Positions 56,639 to 64,000 of a DNA stretch of 64,000 nt are shown piece by piece; position 1 is the first letter of the stretch, and each line of letters starts with the position of its first letter. The translations under genes were made by a program, and so were the position numbers. The DNA comes from Leptobrachium leishanense (Eukaryota; Chordata; Amphibia; Anura; Megophryidae): NCBI GenBank assembly GCA_009667805.1, contig CM019064.1:111078328-111142327 (forward strand), in the 5' to 3' direction. The notes beneath the pieces are model-generated. The model saw only the letters and a program-made list of their open reading frames with translations. It had not been told where the DNA came from and did no database searches.

Positions 56639-57239
56639 TAGGGATGAGCCGAACACCCCCCGAACTCGAATTTTTCCAAATGTTCGGGTCCAAACCCGAA
56701 CCCGAACCCGAACCCCATGCAAGTCAATGGGGCTGAAAATTCGTTTTTTAGAGTGCCCTCCAAGAGGGCATATATGCTACATATTTGCCATAAAAGATGT
56801 ATGGGGGTCCGGGTAGTGCCCTGGGGGACAGGAAACAAGGACAAAAAGTTTAAAAAAATACTTTTTTAAAGGGACAGTGAGTTTTCCATGAAATAAGGGT
56901 TATAAATAAAAACGAAAAATTCCTTCAAATATCGTGCCTAGGAGGTCCCCATAACCTGCCCGTGAAGTGGCGGATTTGTAGGATGTATAGAAACACTTAA
57001 AAACAAAAACATGATGTTTCAAATGACGGTAAATGCTTTTCCTTTAATCTATCCATAAACAACTGCTTGGGGCGGCAGTCTGTATGAAAAGAGGAGACAT
57101 TTTCGGACACGCAGAAAAAGTTTACTGATTTTTTTGGCTAAATTATTGTGAAACTTATGCAGGCTTTGGATGAAAGTAACAATAGGTGCTTCAAAATTGG
57201 TCCTTTAGCATCCCCAACAGTGCCGTCACACCGTAACCC

Positions 57240-57910
57240 CTCTGAGGATATGAATCTGATACAGGCGTCAGTGGCAGTGCACCCAAATATTGTGCTTTTG
57301 GTGCCAGGCCTGCAAGTACTACCATACAGTAACCCCTCTGTGGTATTGTGGAAGAATGCAGGGGTGAACCTTGCGGTCCTATATTAAAATGATATGATTC
57401 TGGTCAAGGCATCAGTGCACCCAGATATTGTGCCTTTGGTGCAAGACTGCCAGGCCAGCAAGTATCATCATACAGTAACTCCTCTGTAGTATTGTGGAAG
57501 AATGCAGGGGTGAACCTTGTGGTCCTATATTAAAAAGATATGCATCTGGTAAAGGCGTCAGTAAACCCAGATATTCTGCCTTTCATGGCAGCTAGTGCCT
57601 TCACACCGTAACCCTTTTGTGGTATTGTGGAAGAGTGCAGGGTTGGACCCTGCGGTTCAAAAAATTAAAATGATATAAATCTGGCACAGGCGTCAGTGCA
57701 GCCAAATATTGCGCCTTTCATGGCAGCAAGTACATTCACACCGTAACCCTTTTGTGGTATTGTGGAAGAGTGCAGGGTTGGACCCTGCGGTTCAAAAAAT
57801 GTAAATGATATAAATCTGGCACAGGCGTCAGTGCAGCCAAATATTGTGCCTTTCATTGCAGCAAGTGCATTCATACCGTAACCCTTTTGTGGTATTGTGG
57901 AAGAGTTCAG
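57240..57910. repeat. Tandem repeat of about 132-145 bp, five copies, downstream of the hAT transposase
   Basis: Units contain CCGTAACCCCTCTGTGGTAT, TTGTGGAAGAATGCAGGG and GGCGTCAGTGCA. Copies start near 57331, 57476, 57608, 57744 and 57880. Minus-strand frames within it are repeat-derived. Confidence 0.88.
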
Positions 57911-57947
57911 TGCTGGAGGTTTTGTGAATGCAGAAGACATCCCTGAT

Positions 57948-60900
57948 CTATTCCGTTATGTCAGCATCAGGAGGTTGATAGCTGCTGATCCAGGACTGAT
58001 TCATTTTTATAAATGTCAGCCGGTCTACAGAGTCGGTGGACAGACGCACTCTTTTGTCTGTGACAAAACCTCCAGCAGCACTGAACGTCCTTTCAGAAAG
58101 CACGCTGGTTGAAGGGCAACCTAGTAGCTGCATAGCATATTGGCTAAGTTCTGGCCAGTGATCCAATCTCAACACCCAGTAAGCAAGTGGATCATCTGCT
58201 GGAAAGGTATCCAGGTCTGCCCTTGCCCCTAGGTAGTCCTGCACCATATGGTGAAGACGCTGGCAATGGGTGCCTACATTTGACGTCCCTGGGCGTCGTG
58301 GACTAAAAAAATGTAAAAATGCATCAGTCAAGCGGCCCTGGCCTTCACCACTATTCCTCTGATCATCCGCAGCCTCAGAAGCACGTGTGTCATCACTTGG
58401 TAACCTACCAGTGCCTGGAAAGGTGTTACACAAGTGTCGCTTTAGAGCGTCCTCAAGTTTTTTTATCCTGTGCTCCCTCTGTGCGGGCAGGATGAGCTCT
58501 GCAACTTTCCCCTTGTATCGTGGATCAAGAAGGGTTGCCAACCAGTAATGATCCCTCTCCTTGATAGCACGAATCCTGGGGTCCTTTAGCAGGCTTTGCA
58601 TTATTAGGGAGCCCATGCAGCATAGGTTGGAGGTGGCATTAGCTTCCGAGTCTTCCTGGTCAATGAGGATGACCGTATCGTGCACTTCCTCCTCCCAGCC
58701 ACGCACTAGCCCTTCTGTTTCTGGGCACACAAAACCCTACCTTGAGGAATCCCCACCTTCAATGCCCCCACTACTTAAATAGTCCTCCTCCTCCTCATCC
58801 TCCTCCTGTCTGATCTGAGTAGGACCCGCTGGAATGCTGTCTGCGGAAAGACTGGGGCCTTGAGAGCTAGGGAAGGCCTCCTCTTCCTCCCGCTGCTCTG
58901 CCTCTAGAGCCACATCTATAATTCCCCGCAGAGTGTGCTCCAGCAGGAACACTAAAGGAATTGTGTCACTGATGCATGCACTGTCCCTGCTCACCATCCT
59001 CGTTGCCTCCTCAAATGGTGACAGTACAGTGCATGCATCCTTGATCATCAGCCACTGCGGGGGGAAAAAAAACAAGTTGACCTGAACCTGTCCTTGTGCT
59101 ATACTCACACAGGTACTCGTTAATGGCCCTCTGTTGCTTGTGCAGACGCTGCAGCATTGCTAATGTTGAGTTCCACCTGGTGGGCATGTCACAGATCAGA
59201 CGGTTTGTGGGAAGGTGGAATTCTCTTTGAATTTCTGCCAGGCGAACGCTTGCTGGGAATGACCATCTGAAGTGGCTGCAGACTTTTCTGGCCTGGCTGA
59301 GAAGCTCTGGCAGCCCTGGGTACTTGGTTAGATTTAGGACGTGTGCTAGGCATGGTACATGCATCAATTTACCCTTGCGTAGGGCGGAGAGAAGGTTGCT
59401 GCCATTATCACAGACGATCATTCCCAGCTCAAGCTGGCGTGGTGTTAACCATCTCTGCACCTGGCCCTGCAGAGCTGACAGAATTTCTGGCCCGGTGTGG
59501 CTCCTGTCCCCTAAACAAACCAGCTCAAGCACAGTATGGCTTCTTTTTGCTTGAGCCATTGCGTAGACCCTGTCAGGCGTCGGTTTAACTGCCACTTCGC
59601 CAGAGACAGAGAAGGAGGAGGAGGAGGAGGAAGAGGGAGAGGTGGTGGTGGTGGAGCAGACAGACCTCATACAAGCAGCTTTCTGGAGGCGTGGTGGATG
59701 AACAAGCTCCAGCACAGAGTCCCGTCTTGGATCCCTCCCAGCTGCAATCAGAGTTACCCAGTGTGCCGTGAAGGAAATGTAACGACCCTGTCCATGCTTG
59801 CTGGACCACGTGTCTAAAGTCACATGCACCTTGTTGCTGACTGCCTTTCCCAATGACTGGATAACATTGTGGTACAGCACATTCAGCAAATTAACAGAAG
59901 GGAGCAGAGTCCACCAGCTGGAAAGGCAGCAGCTGCAATGCGAGTAATTTTGCTAAGCTGGCATTTAGACGCTGTGCTTGGGGATGGTTGGGACTATATT
60001 TCTTTTTACGCTGCAGCAGCTGCGGCAACGTAATCTGACTGCATAAATCTTCAGCTGCTGGGAGGATGTCACGTTGTGAGGAAGGACCTGCTGGTACATC
60101 CATTACTGTAGCATCATTCCTGTCAGTGGAGGTTGTAGGCAATGACATGGCAGGACATACAGTGGGTGTAGAGACAGATGAGGAGGAGGAGGAGGAGGAG
60201 GACCTACGCAACGTTTTGCGCCAATGGGATGCGTGGTGGGTGGTCATATGTCACCTCAAGCACGTGGTACCCAAGTGTCCGGTGTTTATCCCACGCTTCA
60301 GCCTCCTCTGACATAGATTACAAATAGCAAAGGTGGGGTCTGCTGCACATTTCTTAAAGAACTCCCAGACAGCAGAGTTCCTGCAAGTGTTCTTTGAGAC
60401 AACCGCGCTCTGCACCGAAGCAGCTCTGACATCTGATGCCTTGGACTGGCTAGTGCTACGGTTGGTCACAGAGGATGTTGTGCCTCGTGTTTGCTGTGCC
60501 TCCTCCTCCTCCCCCTCCTCCTCACTTGATTCCTCAGTTCGATCTGGCACCCAGGTGGAGTCAGTGACCTCATCATCAATGTCATCTTCACCCCCTATCT
60601 CCTCGTCACTGGAGCCAACTTGGCAGTATGCTGCAGCTGCTGGGGCAACATGAGTGCCAGTTATTTGTGTGTCATCACTGGCACCCCCTTCCTCTAGGTT
60701 GATTATACTCCATTGCTCAACCTCAGAGATTGAATCAGAGCACTGTAGTTGCTGCGCATCCTCAAGCAGCATCTCACTGTCATTGTAGTCAAACAATTCA
60801 GCTGACTCCTCCGTGTGTGATAGCGAGGCTACGGCAGGAGTAGCTGTGGACATGGAGGCTGCATTAGATGCTTTGGCAGCTGAGGTGGACTGTAAAGCAC

Positions 60901-61141
60901 TACAAGCCTGGCTGGCAGAGGACTCGGAGGACGAGGATGGCCTGGTTAGCCAATCCACCAAACCCTCTGTATGTTGCTGCTGCTTAAGATGGCCAGCACC
61001 AGTTAGAAAGGACAAGCGTGCCCCTGCAGAGGATGCACCACATCCACCACGACCAGAGGCACAGCCTTCCGACACAGGGGCTGCTTGCCCTCTTATCTGT
61101 GTCTGGAAGCGTCTGCCTGTCCTTTTTGTTCTTTCAGACAT
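57948..61141 (-). pseudogene. hAT-superfamily transposase (ZBED-like) with two stops and two frameshifts
   Basis: From 61141: a Ser/Glu-rich N-terminus, then a BED zinc finger (AVWEFFKKCAADPTFAICNL, then CQRRLKRG and GHLGTTCLR) whose histidine end is cut by TGA at 60251-60253. The frame resumes HMTTHHASHW, shifts by one base in a C run near 59905, and continues with the RNase H-like core: HVTLDTWSSKHG with the first catalytic aspartate, MIVCDNGSNLLSAL with the second, and MPTRWNSTLAML. A shift in the homopolymer near 59068 and a TAG at 58737-58739 follow. The C-terminal dimerisation domain is intact: CPSTSVLSERTFSAAGGFVT and KRVRLSTDSVDRLTF. Known role: cut-and-paste transposition with 8-bp duplications. 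Only four lesions in about 1000 codons suggest moderate age. Confidence 0.93.
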
Positions 61142-61221
61142 GGTGAGTGATATATAGATTAAATATATACAGAACTCTGATTCAACTCTGGCATAAAGAT
61201 TAAAGATTTACAGAACTCTGG

Positions 61222-62070
61222 TATAAATCAGTGAGACCCTTTGATGGGTGGCAGTGAAACCTCTTATAAATCAGTGAGACCCTTTGATGGGTGGCAGTGA
61301 AACCTCTTATAAATCAGTGAGACCCTTTGATGGGTGGCAGTGAAACCTCTTATAAATCAGTGAGACCCTTTGATGGGTGGCAGTGAAACCTCTTATAAAT
61401 CAGTGAGACCCTTTGATGGGTGGCAGTGAAACCTCCTATAAATCAGTGAGACCCTTTGATGGGTGGCAGTGAAACCTCTTATAAATCAGTGAGACCCTTT
61501 GATGGGTGGCAGTGAAACCTCTTATAAATCAGTGAGACCCTTTGATGGGTGGAAGTGAAACCTCTTATAAATCAGTGAGACCCTTTGATGGGTGGCAGTG
61601 AAACCTCCTATAATTCAGTGAGACCCTTTGATGGGTGGCAGTGAAACCTCCTATAAATCAGTGATACCCTTTGATGGGTGGCAGTGAGACCTCCTATAAA
61701 TCAGTGAGACCCTTTGATGGGTGGCAGTGAAACCTCTTATAAATCAGTGAGACCCTTTGATGGGTGGCAGTGAAACCTCTTATAAATCAGTGAGACCCCT
61801 TGATGGGTGGCAGTGAAACCTCCTATAAATCAGTGAGACCCTTTGATGGGTGGCAGTGAAACCTCCTATAAATCAGTGAGACCCTTTGATGGGTGGCAGT
61901 GAAACCTCTTATAAATCAGTGAGACCCCTTGATGGGTGGCAGTGAAACCTCCTATAAATCAGTGAGACCCTTTGATGGGTGGCAGTGAAACCACCTATAA
62001 ATCAGTGAGACCCTTTGATGGGTGGCAGTGAAACCTCTTATAAATCAGTGAGACCCCTTGATGGGTGGCA
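61222..62070. repeat. 43-bp minisatellite, about 20 copies
   Basis: The unit contains ATAAATCAGTGAGACCCTTT and GATGGGTGGCAGTGAAACCT. Copies differ at single sites (CTTAT/CCTAT; CCTTT/CCCTT) and are highly homogeneous. It lies between the transposase start and the right terminal repeat of the hAT element. Confidence 0.96.
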
Positions 62071-62687
62071 GCCAGTGAGAACACACGGATTATAACAATT
62101 CCCAAATATTTTGTAGAAATTAGTGACCCCAAAAATACTGCGTGGTACTGGCTGTGTGACAAGACACACATCACCTCAATTCACAAATGTTTTAAAGAAA
62201 TTAGTGAGCCCCAAAAAAACTTGCTGGCACAGTGACAAGATACACATATCAACTCCCTGATATTTTGTAGAAATGAGACCCCCCCAGACCCCCCAGCATC
62301 GTGGCAGACCGGCAGTAACAACACACAACAATCTCCTCTGAAATTTCCTTTGAAATGCGTGCAGAATCGGCGCGTGGAAACGTTATATAGTGTGCTGCGG
62401 GACTTAGTTCTGTGAGCCCATGATTGGGCAAAATTTGCCCAATCAGGACTCTGAGTGGTGATTGGCATACTGTTGAACCTGTCTTGCACCAGACCTGTGG
62501 TCAGGTGCAAGGCTGTAGACAATTACGAGCTTCAGACCAGTGGGAAAATGCATTGTGGGCCATTGTGATGCATTGTGGACTCGAACATGCGCCAAACACC
62601 TGGAAATGTTCGGAGTTCGCGATCTACCCGAACAGGCTAAGTTCGGGCCGAACTCCGAACTGTCCGAACCCGAACCGCTCATCTCTA

Positions 62688-62782
62688 GTCTTGAGGCACT
62701 CCTTTAAAATACGTATGTACTCTAAAATAGCAATAAAAAACATTCTGCTACTTACTAAATACACTGTCATGTATGCTTACTT
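62688..62782. repeat. Local duplication, copy 2 (right part), beginning with the hAT target duplication
   Basis: GTCTTGAGGCACTCCTTTAA onward matches 55153-55247. The left part of this copy lies at 56618-56638. Confidence 0.85.
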
Positions 62783-63558
62783 GATATATTTTTGTGATGC
62801 TTACTCATTAGCGAATTGCAAAACGTACTTGTCTACAAAGATAATCATAATGAATCAGGCCAACACGAGCCACTGGTGAAAAATAATAGCTTGTGTTGGA
62901 ATTTTTAAAATTTGGTCACATGAGGTTTTAAAACCTATTTTACTATGGAATACGTTTCTGTCACCCTGCAATTTGACATCACTAACACATTATTAAGCGT
63001 TTGAGCTCTAACATAGTTCTTCAGACAAAAAGGAGAATGAACATCTAGGGAATGTTAACTTGTAGAAACAATTTCAGTGCAAACATGCACGTATAACATT
63101 TCGTATTGTCTTACATTGTCTCCTACACTATATTAGATTATTTATAACTCTGAAATGTAATATTGTCTTTACTTTAATATTTTAAGTAATTCATATGGTA
63201 GCAATTCAGTCAAAGACAAAGTTTAGTCCCGTTCAGTAAATCTCTTGCATAAATAAACCTAGGAAGACATTTTTCTTTTGGATTGATACCAGATGCATTA
63301 TGATATCCTGTGTTATACTTTTGTATTAAAAGTTTTTAAAAGTTGAATAAACCACTAGTAAAGTTTAGGTTAGCATCAAATACGTGCACTGATATAATAC
63401 CTTTTGATGTCTGATAATATAGCGCTGTTCACCCGATTATTAAAAGAAAATGCACAATATATTATTAGTTTATGTACACAGTGATTTGATATCAGTTGAT
63501 CCTTAACAGTGACTACACAGGTTGATGATAAATAATTTCTAACAATAACAAAGACTAT
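62783..63558. other. Intervening sequence, nothing recognised
   Basis: AT-rich, no structure apparent. Confidence 0.55.
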
Positions 63559-64000
63559 GGGGGTTATTCATAGAACACCGAAATGATGCCGATATTTAGG
63601 TGCTCTGTCGTCCCCCACAATTCCGGGAATCAAGTTTCCCCATCCTGCGGTGAATTTACCATTCACCGCAGGGTCCCTGAAGTGCAGGGAATCGGCTGCC
63701 GAATGCCGCCGCAAACTCGGACATCCACTTCAAACATGCCGGACAACTGCCAAACGCAGCCAACGAGCCGCCAAACACATTGTCGACCAACAGTAAAAAA
63801 AAAAAGCCTACAAGCCGCCGGACAGGTAAGAAAAAAAAAATAATAATATGTTTGAAAGTGTCAAAATTGAAACTCTGTTTGCAAAAAAAATACTGAACAA
63901 AAATGTCTGCATTAACATACAAGGTCCTAAGAATGATAATAAAAAGGCTGTTACAGAAAAAACTAAAAACGCAGTTGAAAAAATAAAAGGAAAAAAAAAT
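63559..64000. mobile_element. GGGTTATT-family MITE (copy 7), cut by the window end
   Basis: It starts GGGGTTATTCATAGAACACC. The hairpin CTGCGGTGAATTTACCATTC with ACCGCAGGGTC lies at 63643-63675. Sequence then follows copies 2 and 5 in order, up to the end of the window. Confidence 0.8.

Larger units (their letters stand above)
56639..62687 (-). mobile_element. Full-length hAT transposon with decayed transposase
   Basis: It is 6049 bp, starting TAGGGATGAGCCGAACACCC and ending CGAACCGCTCATCTCTA, with a perfect 8-bp duplication GTCTTGAG. The minus strand encodes a BED-finger hAT transposase. Two minisatellites lie inside (57240-57910 and 61222-62070), one on each side of the gene. It interrupts the second copy of a local duplication, so the empty site can be read at 55138. 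Confidence 0.95.

Noticed and set aside
57665..57940. 91-codon minus frame with an internal protein repeat
   Set aside because: It is a by-product of the 132-145-bp tandem repeat downstream of the hAT transposase.

Overview
The window looks like TE-dense, non-coding nuclear DNA from a vertebrate, most likely an anuran amphibian. The evidence is the combination of L1-, CR1- and L2-type LINEs, a Penelope-like element (PLE), a Ty3/gypsy element, several fish/frog-type Tc1 elements, many hAT and Harbinger-like MITEs, degenerate TTAGGG-type repeats, and low GC. I see no host protein-coding gene, rRNA or tRNA that I can support. Species assignment is inference.

Layout. 1-8.3 kb: a near-complete minus-strand L1-type LINE (1771-8244, 15-bp target-site duplication) inserted in the end of a GGGTTATT-family MITE and itself broken by a hAT MITE (4302-5086). 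8.8-12.6 kb: hAT-like end, then a Tc1 element (9562-12145) interrupted by a CR1 fragment. 13-20 kb: MITE pieces, a CR1 endonuclease relic, an apparently intact Tc1 element (14603-16219), and further MITEs. 20-24 kb: fold-back element, MITEs and a hairpin Tc1 remnant. 23.8-28.5 kb: a young-looking Ty3/gypsy element with an open Gag-Pol frame, two LTRs and a 5-bp TSD. 28.5-31.4 kb: mostly unremarkable. 31.4-33.5 kb: Tc1 relic, a PLE-like 3' segment, and a 939-bp array of about 2.9 units of 325 bp bounded by a 14-bp direct repeat. Each unit carries a hammerhead-ribozyme-like sequence on the minus strand, and the third has every core base. 34.5-39.2 kb: a 622-bp inverted repeat, then a hAT element containing a second hAT element that holds a 40-bp minisatellite and a GC-rich palindrome. 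39-43.7 kb: MITEs and a degraded PLE whose 3' side ends in a perfect 78-bp palindrome with hammerhead-like motifs. 45-50 kb: MITE, L2 relic, decayed Tc1 carrying a nested insertion. 50-56 kb: MITEs, telomere-like array, LTR-like sequence. 56.6-62.7 kb: a full-length but inactivated hAT element with two minisatellites. 63.6 kb to the end: start of another MITE.

Function. The elements that could plausibly still act are the Tc1 transposase (344-codon frame, DD34E residues present), the gypsy polyprotein (all enzymatic motifs visible) and, as RNA, the hammerhead in the 325-bp array. The most interesting candidate is that array. A short tandem ribozyme unit with a retrotransposition-like target duplication resembles the animal retrozymes thought to be mobilised by PLEs, and a PLE relic and other hammerhead-like PLE ends lie within 15 kb.
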